From assembly GCA_023428295.1 (NCBI GenBank), contig JAEYYV010000408.1, positions 1 through 14,900 of the forward strand: a stretch of 14,900 nucleotides of DNA, read 5' to 3'. This stretch comes from Pseudomonadota bacterium (GTDB lineage: Bacteria > Myxococcota_A > Polyangia > Haliangiales > Haliangiaceae). Below, piece by piece: positions 5,407-12,614 of the stretch; position 1 is the first letter of the stretch, and every line of letters begins with the position of its first letter. The notes below the pieces were generated by a model. It was given only the letters and a program-made list of their open reading frames with translations. It did not search any database and had not been told where the DNA came from. The position numbers and the translations under genes were made by a program.

Positions 5407-6501
5407 ATGCGCCGTGTCGTACTGGTGTTCTTGGGGCTGTGGATTGCGCTGTCTGCGTCGGTTGCTAGCGCCGAGCTGGCACCCACTACGACGCAACCGC
5501 CGCTGAAGGTGTACACGAAGCCGATCGAGCCGTTCTCGTTCGAGCGGGATGGCAAGGCGCTCGGGTTCAGCATCGATCTGTGGGACCGCGTCGCGAAGAA
5601 GATGGGCGTCCCCTACGAGATCCATTGGGTCAAGACCGTCGGCGAGCTCATCGACAAGCTCACGTCGAACGAGGCGGACATCGGCGTCGCGGCGATCAGT
5701 ATCACCGCGGAGCGCGAGGCCGTCGTCGATTTCTCGACGCCGTTCTACGAGTCTGGCTTGGCCGTGCTGGTGAAGGCGCGCGGCAAGAGCATGACCAGCA
5801 TCTTTGCCGAGGTGCTGCTGACCAAGGGCGTCTTCTACTTCTGTATCGGGCTCCTGATCATCCTCGCCATCGTCGCGCACCTGATCTGGTTCTTCGAGCG
5901 CCACAAGAACTTCGAGCAGTTCCCCAAGCCGTACGCGCGTGGCGTGTGGGAGTCGGCGTGGTGGGCCATCTCGACCATCTTGAGCGGCGGCTGTGATGCG
6001 AAGGGGCCCAACGCCGTGGTCGGCCGCGTCGTCGGTGCATTCTGGATGCTCGTGTGCATCGTGGTGATCACGTACTTCACGGCGATGATCACGACGACGA
6101 TGACCGTGAACCAGCTCGCGTCAGACATTCGCGGCGTGCAGGACTTGCCCGGCAAGAAGGTCGCGACGGTGAAGGGCAGCACCGCGGAGCGATATCTCCA
6201 GGAGAAGGGGATGAAGGTCAGCGCGTTCGATACGATCGACGGCGCGTACCAAGCGCTCGAGAAGCAGAAGGTGGTCGCGGTCGTGTACGACCAGCCGATC
6301 CTCGACTACCACGTGAAGCTCGGCGGCGGCGGCGCGACGGGGGAGCAGGTGGTGGGGCGTTTGTTCCAGCGGCAGAACTACGGCATCGGCATGCAGCAGG
6401 GCAGCCCGTGGCGAAAGCAGATCAACAGCGCGCTGCTGCAGCTGCGCGAGGAGGGCGTGATCGACGAGCTCCACGCGAAGTGGTTCGGTCAGGACATCTA
6501 G
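5407..6501 (+). CDS. Prokaryotic ionotropic glutamate receptor-like ligand-gated channel (GluR0-type architecture)
   Basis: The 364-residue product has a signal peptide (cleavage after ASA, residue 22) and a solute-binding domain split by a channel. S1 (about 33-138) contains AEREAVVDFSTPF, whose Arg103 matches the arginine that holds the ligand carboxylate in iGluRs. TM1 is about 142-163. The pore loop is 183-200. TM2 is about 208-228, followed by TYFTAMITTTMTV (222-234) at the place of the animal SYTANLAAF motif. S2 (about 236-364) has VKGST (255-259) and VVYDQP (292-297), whose Asp295 fits the amine-binding acid. There is no N-terminal ATD and no fourth TM, as in GluR0. The pore reads ILSGGCDAKGPN (191-202), without the potassium filter TVGYGD; the GCD recalls animal AMPA receptors. 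Ligand (probably an amino acid) and ion selectivity are inferred. A plain substrate-binding protein is ruled out by the two spans and pore helix. Confidence 0.88.
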   Translation: MRRVVLVFLGLWIALSASVASAELAPTTTQPPLKVYTKPIEPFSFERDGKALGFSIDLWDRVAKKMGVPYEIHWVKTVGELIDKLTSNEADIGVAAISITAEREAVVDFSTPFYESGLAVLVKARGKSMTSIFAEVLLTKGVFYFCIGLLIILAIVAHLIWFFERHKNFEQFPKPYARGVWESAWWAISTILSGGCDAKGPNAVVGRVVGAFWMLVCIVVITYFTAMITTTMTVNQLASDIRGVQDLPGKKVATVKGSTAERYLQEKGMKVSAFDTIDGAYQALEKQKVVAVVYDQPILDYHVKLGGGGATGEQVVGRLFQRQNYGIGMQQGSPWRKQINSALLQLREEGVIDELHAKWFGQDI

Positions 6502-7704
6502 CTAGCCGAGGAACGCGTGGCCGAGGCCTCGGTACGTGGGCGCCGTTCCGACGACGCGATCACCGCGAACGAGGTGATAGAACGGAACGCGCTCGGCGAG
6601 CTCGCCGGACTTGGCGGGACGGAAGATCACCGCGTCACCGGGCGCGAGATCGACGCCGCGCGGCAGCGCGACGGGCGTCTGCACTTCGCCAGCGCCTTCC
6701 GCGGCGAGCAGCGTCGAACCGCGTGGCCACACGGGCAGCGGCAAGCGATCGGCGCCGGCTGCACCGGACGCCGGCCAGCCACCGCCGAAGCACGTGACGA
6801 CGCCTGCGGTGGGACGGCGCGTGACCTGAAGCGCGAAGCCGATCGCGGGCTCGAGCGAGAGAGTCGCGTAGCGATCGAAGAGGTGTCCGGCGAGGAAGCC
6901 AGAGCCGATCGTGATCTCCGTGAGCGCCGCGTCGGTGGAGGACCACGCGACCGAGCCCGTGCCACCGCCGTTCACGATGGTGGGCGCGAGCCCGTCGGCG
7001 ACGAGCGCGGCGAGGATGCGCGCGCGCTGATCGGCGACCGCGCGTTGCGAGCCGAGCTTGAGCGCGCGCACGAGCGGGTTTGTCCATTTGCGCGCGTGGG
7101 TGCGATCCGGCAGCCCCGCGATCTGCGCCTCGTAGCCGAGGAGGCCGTGGAAGCGCAGCGACGGAAACGTCGTGATCGCGCGCGCGAGCTCGACGGCGCT
7201 CGCGGGCTCGCGCAGTGGACTGCGGCGGACGCCGACGTGGACCGACGGGCCGACGGGGCGCCAGCTCACGTCGATGTCGATGACGACCGGGATCGTGGTG
7301 CCGGCATCGCGCGCGGCGTTGGCGAGCGGCGCGAGCTGTATCGTATCGTCGACGACGACGGCAGCGCACGCGGTGCGATTCGCGGCGGCGAGAAGCGCCA
7401 CGTCGCTTGGCTGCACCGTGGGATACGCGAGCACGAGATCGCGAATGCCCGCGTCCGCGTAGTACGCCGTCTCCGCCGCGCTCGCCGTCATGTAGCCGAT
7501 CGACAGATCGCCGCAGCGCTCGGCGATGCGCTGCATGAGCGCGGGCGAGCGCACGGACTTCGACGCGATGCGCACGCGCTTGGATGCGGCGCGTACCGGC
7601 GCGATCAGGCGATCGATGTTGGTCTCGAACGCGTCGAGATCCACGAACGCAGCGGGCATCGGCGCACCCGCGAGCGCGCGCAGGATGCGATGGCCATCTA
7701 TCAC
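6502..7704 (-). CDS. PLP-dependent amino acid deaminase/aldolase (alanine racemase N-terminal fold)
   Basis: The 400-residue product is a fold-type III PLP enzyme related to D-threonine aldolase and D-serine dehydratase. The N-terminal barrel begins with PAAFVDLDAFETNIDRL, and RIASKSVRSP (45-54) carries the PLP lysine, Lys49. IGYMTASAAETAYYAD and the glycine-rich VNGGGTGSVAWSS fit the cofactor-binding barrel. The C-terminal beta domain ends in AERVPFYHLVRGD and APTYRGLGHAFLG, the usual tail of proteins annotated amino acid deaminase/aldolase. Such enzymes act on D-hydroxy amino acids; the true substrate here is unknown. The start is GTG 7704, chosen because it forms a 4-base GTGA overlap with the stop of the upstream lipoprotein gene; a GTG six bases earlier (7710) is possible. 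It is therefore the second gene of a two-gene operon. It meets the channel gene tail to tail with no gap. Confidence 0.85.
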   Translation of the reverse strand: MIDGHRILRALAGAPMPAAFVDLDAFETNIDRLIAPVRAASKRVRIASKSVRSPALMQRIAERCGDLSIGYMTASAAETAYYADAGIRDLVLAYPTVQPSDVALLAAANRTACAAVVVDDTIQLAPLANAARDAGTTIPVVIDIDVSWRPVGPSVHVGVRRSPLREPASAVELARAITTFPSLRFHGLLGYEAQIAGLPDRTHARKWTNPLVRALKLGSQRAVADQRARILAALVADGLAPTIVNGGGTGSVAWSSTDAALTEITIGSGFLAGHLFDRYATLSLEPAIGFALQVTRRPTAGVVTCFGGGWPASGAAGADRLPLPVWPRGSTLLAAEGAGEVQTPVALPRGVDLAPGDAVIFRPAKSGELAERVPFYHLVRGDRVVGTAPTYRGLGHAFLG

Positions 7705-9644
7705 GGACACGGCGCGTCTCGCGTGGCGTCGACGGGGACGACCGGTGTGCCTTGGAGCCAGCTCGCGAGGAAGCACTGGTAGGCGTGCTTGGGCGCGTCG
7801 GTCTGGAAGAACGCCTCGTGGCCGTCCTCAATGCCGTCCTCGGAGCGATGCACGACGACCGCGGTCGCGGCGCGCCCGTCGATGGTCACGTTCGCCGACG
7901 CGGGCAACGTGATCGCGCGACGATCTACGAGCGGCAACAGCGGGCCGATCGGCAGCTGATCGACGAGCCGCGGATCGTCGGCGGTGTCGAGCGCGGGGCC
8001 CGCGAGGTCGAGGCCCATCGCGAGGTTCGTGGCGTTCGCGATGCGCGGCAGGATGTAGTTGTCGACCACGCCCTGCGCGACGAGGACGTGGCGCGGATCG
8101 CCGGGGGACGCGCGCACGATGGTGTCGCCGTACACCTGCGGATCCGCGGGCTCGAGCGCCCACTGGATGAACGTCATCACCGGATCGTCGGCGCGCAGCT
8201 CGAACACGCGAAGCAGCGTGGCGATCACCGCGTACGGCGCGACCGGCTTCTTCTTGTGCATGATGTTCGCGATCCAGCTGCCGCCAGCGCCGCTCAGCAC
8301 GAGCGCGCGGAACAGCGGCTCGTGCGCCGCCGCGATCGGCGATACCCACGCGCCGTTGGAGTGGCCCATCAGCGCGAAGTGATCGTCGTCGAACGAGACA
8401 TCCGCGGGCCCGGCGTCGGCGGTGCCGGCCGGTGGGCAATCGCTCGCGTCGACGTGCAAATCCCTCGCGACGTGAGCGAGCACGTCGAGCTCGAGCGCCG
8501 TCTCGCGAATGTTGTCGCGCATGGCCCCGATGTTCGAGACGTTGAACAGCAAGAACTGCTCGTCGCCCATCGTGGTGTTGCGCCGTCCACCGAGCGGACC
8601 GTCGACTTGAATGCCCGCAAAGCCCGCGCGTGCGATGTACCGCGCGGGACCTTCGCCTGCTTCGATCGCCTCGCCGCCGGCGACCGCGTGTTGACCGCGA
8701 TCGACGAGCGGACGATCGCCGCCACCGCCCGCGCGCACGAACACGACGAGCGGGAATCCCCCGGTGGGCGGCGCGGTGCGCGGGATCGTGACGACGAGCG
8801 ACGACGTCTGCGTGCGCTGTAGGATCGGCGCGCCCGTGGCATCGAGCTGCCAGGTGCCGCCTGTCGTCTCGAATGGCGGCGTTCCCTGCTGATAGTCCGG
8901 CATCGGGATCGTGGTCTCGTAGACGCAATAGTCGGCGAACAACTCCGTGCGCACGAACGGCGCATCGATGGCGGGGAGCGGACGCGCGATGACCGCGGCG
9001 CGTGCGGCGCCGAGCTGCGCTGCCGGATCGCCGGTCGTGAACACGGTGAGCCCCGCGATCGTGGAGCGATCGAGCCCGAGCGTCTCGATCGCGTCGGACC
9101 AGCGCGAGAGCTCGTCGGTCTTCGCTGCGGTCAGCGCGTCGCCATCGACGGTGCGCAGCGCCGTGGTCACGACCGCCGCGTACGTGGTGCGGGGCCGCAG
9201 CGGGATGCCTTGCACGGGCACGAGGGCGAGCAGGTTCGGCGCGCCGTACTGCGTGCCTTGCTCGGCGAACGAGATCTCGAGCGGGACCTTCTCGCCGGTG
9301 GCGAGGTTCACGACGTACACCGGCGAGTCGTCGCCGATGCTCTCGTCGATGCTCGGCAGGAGCGCGCCATCGAGCGGCTCGGAGATCTGGAAGAACACAC
9401 CACCCGACAGTGCGAAGCCCGTGGTATCGGCGAGCAGCGCACGGATCGTCTCGACGCTCGGGGTATTCCCCGGGTTGGGCAGGGTCGACACGTCGACGCG
9501 CTCGCCGCTGCGTAGGCCATCGTCGGGGAAGGGCGCGTCGAAGAACGTCGTGGCGCGACGTAGGTCCATCCTCACGTGTGGGCCCCGCGACTCGTTATCG
9601 CCACAACCCAGGATCACTACGAGGGCGGCCCACCACGCGCGCAT
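7701..9644 (-). CDS. Exported alpha/beta-hydrolase (esterase/lipase-like) lipoprotein
   Basis: The 647-residue product begins with a short hydrophobic segment and a lipobox ILGC (Cys14), so it should be a lipoprotein. The C-terminal half looks like an alpha/beta-hydrolase. A strand and glycine-rich loop PLVVFVRAGGGGDRP precede the nucleophile elbow FALMGHSNGAW, whose GHSNG fits GxSxG with Ser429, and GIEDGHEAFF near the C-terminus offers a catalytic His (about His609). The N-terminal 230 residues are beta-rich, with a PFPDDGLRSGERVDVSTLP segment and an EPLDG motif. This resembles the N-terminal region of bacterial lipase/esterase lipoproteins of the virulence-factor lipase type. Substrate is unknown; esters or lipids are plausible. 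It is the first gene of an operon with the PLP enzyme. A TAGTAT box (9658-9653) lies 8 bases before its ATG and there is no SD, suggesting a leaderless or nearly leaderless transcript. Confidence 0.78.
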   Translation of the reverse strand: MRAWWAALVVILGCGDNESRGPHVRMDLRRATTFFDAPFPDDGLRSGERVDVSTLPNPGNTPSVETIRALLADTTGFALSGGVFFQISEPLDGALLPSIDESIGDDSPVYVVNLATGEKVPLEISFAEQGTQYGAPNLLALVPVQGIPLRPRTTYAAVVTTALRTVDGDALTAAKTDELSRWSDAIETLGLDRSTIAGLTVFTTGDPAAQLGAARAAVIARPLPAIDAPFVRTELFADYCVYETTIPMPDYQQGTPPFETTGGTWQLDATGAPILQRTQTSSLVVTIPRTAPPTGGFPLVVFVRAGGGGDRPLVDRGQHAVAGGEAIEAGEGPARYIARAGFAGIQVDGPLGGRRNTTMGDEQFLLFNVSNIGAMRDNIRETALELDVLAHVARDLHVDASDCPPAGTADAGPADVSFDDDHFALMGHSNGAWVSPIAAAHEPLFRALVLSGAGGSWIANIMHKKKPVAPYAVIATLLRVFELRADDPVMTFIQWALEPADPQVYGDTIVRASPGDPRHVLVAQGVVDNYILPRIANATNLAMGLDLAGPALDTADDPRLVDQLPIGPLLPLVDRRAITLPASANVTIDGRAATAVVVHRSEDGIEDGHEAFFQTDAPKHAYQCFLASWLQGTPVVPVDATRDAPCP

Positions 9645-9651
9645 GGCGCCT

Positions 9652-9658
9652 TATACTA
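9652..9658. promoter_or_regulatory. Overlapping divergent -10 boxes (TATACT plus, TAGTAT minus)
   Basis: The seven bases TATACTA read TATACT on the plus strand (9652-9657) and TAGTAT on the minus strand (9658-9653). The plus box could drive the small lipoprotein gene with a leader of about 55 bases containing its SD. The minus box ends eight bases before the ATG of the hydrolase lipoprotein. One short A/T segment therefore may serve both directions, as described for bidirectional bacterial promoters. No clear -35 was seen on either side. Confidence 0.45.
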
Positions 9659-9707
9659 CGGGACGAAAACGCTGCGACTCTGCCGCGTTTGCTACGTCTG
9701 AACCGTC

Positions 9708-9712
9708 GGAGG
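9708..9712 (+). promoter_or_regulatory. Ribosome binding site GGAGG deciding start 9718
   Basis: GGAGG ends two bases before ATG 9715 and five bases before ATG 9718. The second spacing is the workable one, so the start of the small lipoprotein is set at 9718. This contrasts with several neighbours that have no SD. Confidence 0.7.
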
Positions 9713-9717
9713 ACATG

Positions 9718-10086
9718 ATGAAGTTTAGGTATCTGCTGGGTAGCTTGGTGCTCGCGGCTGGTCTCGCAGGATGCAGCAAGGGTGGTGGCGACATCGAGTC
9801 GTTCATCAAGCTCGACACCGAGAAGGCCGAGGCCTTCAAGGTCGGCGGTGAGGACTGTGCGGCAAAGGCCAAGAGCGTCGGCGACTGGCGCAGCAAGAAC
9901 ACGGCGAACTACAAGGCCATGCAGAAGAAGCTGAACGAGCAGTGGCCGAAGGGGCCGCCCGAGGACGTCAAGAAGAAGTACGGGGATCAGATGAAGGCCA
10001 ACAAGAAGGCCGTCATGGACGCGATGTTCGCGTGCAGCAACGATCCCGCGTTCAGCAAGATGATGGACGACACGAAGGACGAGTAG
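9718..10086 (+). CDS. Small helical lysine-rich lipoprotein of unknown function
   Basis: The 122-residue product has a clean lipoprotein signal, MKFRYLLGSLVLAAGLAGC, with the lipid-bearing Cys19 in LAGC. A GGG linker follows, then an almost entirely helical, Lys/Asp/Glu-rich mature part. Cys47 (GGEDCAAKA) and Cys106 (MFACSNDP) could form a disulfide in the periplasm. I do not recognise a named family; short helical lipoproteins of this kind are common in myxobacteria-like genomes. The frame is open upstream to 8947, but that part runs antisense through the hydrolase gene and is not coding. It has its own SD and a plausible -10 box at 9652. It is followed after 19 bases by the sulfurtransferase gene. 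Confidence 0.85.
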   Translation: MKFRYLLGSLVLAAGLAGCSKGGGDIESFIKLDTEKAEAFKVGGEDCAAKAKSVGDWRSKNTANYKAMQKKLNEQWPKGPPEDVKKKYGDQMKANKKAVMDAMFACSNDPAFSKMMDDTKDE

Positions 10087-10093
10087 CGCGCGG

Positions 10094-10099
10094 TACAAC
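10094..10099 (+). promoter_or_regulatory. Weak TACAAC box before the sulfurtransferase gene
   Basis: TACAAC ends six bases before ATG 10106, matching the position of the TAnnnT boxes at other genes here but lacking the final T. No SD is present in the 19-base gap. It may be a weak leaderless promoter inside the gene cluster. Confidence 0.25.
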
Positions 10100-10105
10100 C
10101 GCCGC

Positions 10106-10915
10106 ATGCATCCATTGATCTCGATCGACGAGCTCGCCACCGAGCTCGCGAAGGTCACGGTCCTCGACGTGCGGTACAAGCTCGGCGGCCCCGCAGGGGA
10201 GGCCGAGTTTCTTGCCGGACACATCCCCGGCGCAGCGTACGTCGATCTCGATCGCGCGCTCGCGTCACCTCCGGGGGCTGGCGGTCGCCATCCGCTGCCG
10301 GACGCGAGCACGTTTCAAGCCGCGATGCGAAGCGCCGGCATCTCGAGCGAGCGCGCCGTCGTGGTCTACGACGATTGGAGCGGTCGCGCGGCCGCACGCG
10401 CGTGGTGGCTCTTGCGTTACTACGGTCACCGAAACGTCCGAGTCCTCGACGGTGGATGGAGCGCGTGGAAGCGCGCAGGCGGGGAGGTCGCCACCGAGTC
10501 CCGCCCGCCGATTCCGGGGACCTTCACCGCCGTGCCAAAAGGCATGCCGACGGTGGAGGCGGACGAGGTGCAGAAGGTCGGCGTGCTCGTCGATGCACGA
10601 GCGCCCGAGCGATTTCGCGGTGACGCCGAGCCGGTCGATCCGGTCGCGGGGCATATCCCTGGCGCGGTCAACGTGCCGACCACCGCGAACCTCGACGGCG
10701 ACGGAAAATTCCGCACGGGCGCCGAGCTCGCGAGCGAGTACGCGAAGGTCGGTGCGGTCCTCGGCGCCGACGTCGCCGTCTATTGCGGCTCCGGCATCAC
10801 GGCGGCGCACGACGTGCTCGCCCTCGAGATCGCCGGGGTGAGAGCGAAGTTGTATCCAGGCAGCTGGAGCGGATGGATCACGGATCCTTCGCGGCCGATC
10901 GCCCGCGGCGAGTAA
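10106..10915 (+). CDS. Sulfurtransferase, 3-mercaptopyruvate type (tandem rhodanese domains)
   Basis: The 269-residue product consists of two rhodanese domains. The N-terminal one (about 5-125) contains VTVLDVRYKL and GHIPGAAYVDLD and has VVYDDWSG where an active site would lie; it is the usual inactive half. The C-terminal one (about 148-265) contains VLVDARAPERFRG and GHIPGAVNVP. Its active loop is YCGSGITAAHD with the catalytic Cys227. The CGSGxTA loop is characteristic of 3-mercaptopyruvate sulfurtransferases (SseA type); thiosulfate-specific rhodaneses carry CRKGxTA. The enzyme moves sulfane sulfur to thiols or cyanide. No signal peptide is seen, so it is cytoplasmic. Length is normal for the family. 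It is flanked by short gaps to lipoprotein genes on the same strand; the downstream one encodes a CxxCH protein, which may or may not be related. Confidence 0.92.
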   Translation: MHPLISIDELATELAKVTVLDVRYKLGGPAGEAEFLAGHIPGAAYVDLDRALASPPGAGGRHPLPDASTFQAAMRSAGISSERAVVVYDDWSGRAAARAWWLLRYYGHRNVRVLDGGWSAWKRAGGEVATESRPPIPGTFTAVPKGMPTVEADEVQKVGVLVDARAPERFRGDAEPVDPVAGHIPGAVNVPTTANLDGDGKFRTGAELASEYAKVGAVLGADVAVYCGSGITAAHDVLALEIAGVRAKLYPGSWSGWITDPSRPIARGE

Positions 10916-10921
10916 CGCTGG

Positions 10922-10927
10922 TAGGGT
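10922..10927 (+). promoter_or_regulatory. TAGGGT -10-like box, 6 nt before ATG 10934
   Basis: TAGGGT ends six bases before the start codon of the CxxCH lipoprotein in an 18-base gap, with no SD. The same hexamer stands seven bases before the ATG at 1208. A leaderless start is likely; no -35 consensus is visible. Confidence 0.45.
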
Positions 10928-10933
10928 CCGCGC

Positions 10934-11422
10934 ATGCGACGCCTTGCGGTAGTTCTATGTTCCCTCACCGCGTGTGGCGGTGGCTCCTCGAAGTCCACCA
11001 CGCCAGATCCCAGCACGCCGCTCGTGTGGAAGGACATGAACCTCGAGCAGCGCACGAACTACATGAAGGACGTCGTGCTGCCGAAGACCAAGGAGCTCTT
11101 CGTCACGGTCGATGCGAAGTACGAGACGATGGACTGCATCACCTGTCACGGCGACGGCGCGAAGGACGGCTCGTTCGAGATGCCGAACCCCAAGATCAAG
11201 CCGCTACCGAGCTCGGAGGAAGCGTTCGTCGCGTGGGTGAGCAAAGACCCCGCCGCCGGCAAGATGGCCGAGTTCATGTCGACCAAGCTCGAGCCGCTGA
11301 TGGGCGAGCTGCTGCAGAAGGCCGTGTACGACCCGGCCACCAAGACCGGCGAGCTCGGTTGCACCACGTGTCACATGCTGGTCGACGCGAGCGGCAACGT
11401 CGTCGAAGCGCCGAAGCACTGA
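10934..11422 (+). CDS. Lipoprotein with two CxxCH haem-binding motifs (diheme cytochrome c-like)
   Basis: The 162-residue product starts with a short signal peptide and lipobox LTAC (Cys14), followed by a Gly/Ser linker, so the mature protein should be anchored in the envelope. It has two CxxCH motifs, CITCH (68-72) and CTTCH (143-147), each the pattern for covalent haem c attachment. The spacing of 75 residues gives two small haem domains or a single diheme fold. Several Met residues between them could be distal ligands but none can be assigned. Between the motifs is a helix-rich segment. A role in periplasmic electron transfer is likely; the partner is unknown. It follows the sulfurtransferase gene by 18 bases, so a link to sulfur chemistry is possible but unproven. 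A bis-CxxC metal-binding protein without haem is the main alternative. Confidence 0.8.
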   Translation: MRRLAVVLCSLTACGGGSSKSTTPDPSTPLVWKDMNLEQRTNYMKDVVLPKTKELFVTVDAKYETMDCITCHGDGAKDGSFEMPNPKIKPLPSSEEAFVAWVSKDPAAGKMAEFMSTKLEPLMGELLQKAVYDPATKTGELGCTTCHMLVDASGNVVEAPKH

Positions 11423-11423
11423 C

Positions 11424-12545
11424 TCAGAGCGGTGGCAGCGAGACGAAGCCGACGAACGACGGGTTGTCGAACGCGGTCGATACGCCGGTGGGCGAGGGGA
11501 TTCCGGTCGAAGAATCGACGGAGAACGACACCACAGTGTCGCTGTTCTGGTTGGCCGCGAACAGCCAGCGGCCGCTCGGATCGAGTGCGAAGCTGCGTGG
11601 CGTACTGCCGCTCGTCGGCACGTGACCGACGAGCGTGACCATGCCGGTGGCGGGCGCGATGCGAAACACGGCGATGTTGTTGTCGCCGCGATTGGACGCG
11701 TAGACAAAGCTCCCCGACGGATGCACCGCGATCTCGGCGCCGGTGTTGTTGCCGTTCGCCCCGGCTGCGCGCGTCGACAGCGTCTGCAGTGGTGTCAGGC
11801 GGCCCGCGCTGAACGAGAACGCGGTGAGCGTGCTGTCGTTCTCGTTGATGAGATACGCGTACTGGCCGCCGGGTGCGAACGTGATGTGACGTGGTCCCGC
11901 GCCGTCGGCGGTCATCGCGCGTGGTGTCGTGTTCGCGGTCAGCGTTCCCGACGCGAACGTGTACTGCGCGACCCAATCGTCGCCCTTGCACGGGACCAGC
12001 ACGAAGCTGTTCGACGGGTCCGTGAGGATCTGGTGCGCGTTGGCGCCGGCTTGTAGCGTCTGCGACGCGGCCATGACGCCGCCGTCGCCGCGGATCGGCA
12101 ACACCGCGACAGCACCGTTGCCGTAGTTCGCGACGAACGCGTAGGCGCCGGTGTTGTCCACCGAGACGTGCGCGGGACCGTTCCCCGACGACGAGACGTC
12201 GTTGATGAACGCGAGCGCGCCCGTCGCCTGATCGATCGTGTACGCGCCGACGCGATTGCCTGACTCGGCGGCCGCGTAGAGATGCGTCCGTGTCATCGCG
12301 AGAAACGACGGGCTACTCGCGAACGACGCGACCTGCGAGACCCGCGTCAGCACACCCGAGTCGACGTCGAGATCGAACCACGCGATGTTCGCGCTGTAGC
12401 CGCTGACGTACGCGACCACGTGCGCGGGCGGTGGGGGTGGCGTGTCGATCGTCATGCTCGCATCCTCGCCGGGCGTCATCATCGCGCCGCCGTCATCGCC
12501 GCACCCGAGCGTCCCGAGGGCCAATGCGAAGAGAGCGCAGCGCAT
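11424..12545 (-). CDS. Exported lactonase-fold (6-phosphogluconolactonase-like) beta-propeller lipoprotein
   Basis: The 373-residue product begins with a signal peptide and lipobox TLGC (Cys15), then an acidic/Pro-rich linker ending in TPPPPPAHV. From about residue 42 the sequence is a seven-bladed beta-propeller of the lactonase family (PF10282 type). The repeated blade pattern is visible: VAYVSGYSANIAWFDLD, AYAFVANYGNGAVAVLP, QYAYLINENDSTLTAFSF, SFVYASNRGDNNIAVFRI and RWLFAANQNSDTVVSFSV. Blade turns such as GPAHVSVDNTGAYAF and GPRHITFAPGGQYAY are typical of the family. Cytoplasmic Pgl hydrolyses 6-phosphogluconolactone, but an exported lipoprotein is unlikely to see that substrate, so a different lactone or a binding role is more probable. 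Start 12545 is supported by the lipoprotein signal and by a TACGCT box six bases upstream. It converges on the CxxCH gene with a one-base gap. Confidence 0.87.
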   Translation of the reverse strand: MRCALFALALGTLGCGDDGGAMMTPGEDASMTIDTPPPPPAHVVAYVSGYSANIAWFDLDVDSGVLTRVSQVASFASSPSFLAMTRTHLYAAAESGNRVGAYTIDQATGALAFINDVSSSGNGPAHVSVDNTGAYAFVANYGNGAVAVLPIRGDGGVMAASQTLQAGANAHQILTDPSNSFVLVPCKGDDWVAQYTFASGTLTANTTPRAMTADGAGPRHITFAPGGQYAYLINENDSTLTAFSFSAGRLTPLQTLSTRAAGANGNNTGAEIAVHPSGSFVYASNRGDNNIAVFRIAPATGMVTLVGHVPTSGSTPRSFALDPSGRWLFAANQNSDTVVSFSVDSSTGIPSPTGVSTAFDNPSFVGFVSLPPL

Positions 12546-12551
12546 GCCGGC

Positions 12552-12557
12552 AGCGTA
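12552..12557 (-). promoter_or_regulatory. TACGCT -10-like box, 6 nt before ATG 12545
   Basis: On the minus strand TACGCT (12557 to 12552) ends six bases before the ATG, with no SD between. Geometry matches the leaderless-type boxes at 1195, 5395 and 10922. Confidence 0.4.
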
Positions 12558-12585
12558 TCGGATCGCGGCGGCTGCTACGCGACGG

Positions 12586-12614
12586 TTGACAACATCGATC
12601 GCATAACCTATAGG
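12586..12614 (+). promoter_or_regulatory. Sigma70-type promoter of the arsR-SRPBCC operon
   Basis: TTGACA (12586-12591) is a perfect -35 box, and TATAGG (12609-12614) lies after exactly 17 bases as the -10 box. Initiation would fall near 12621, giving a leader of about 16 bases that contains GAGG (12627-12630), six bases before the ATG at 12637. This is the best promoter in the window. Confidence 0.75.

Noticed and set aside
6517..7782. A 421-residue plus-strand open frame
   Set aside because: It is antisense to the PLP enzyme, has no recognisable motif and biased composition.
8947..9717. Upstream extension of the small lipoprotein frame to 379 residues
   Set aside because: It is antisense to the hydrolase gene; the lipoprotein signal and GGAGG place the start at 9718.
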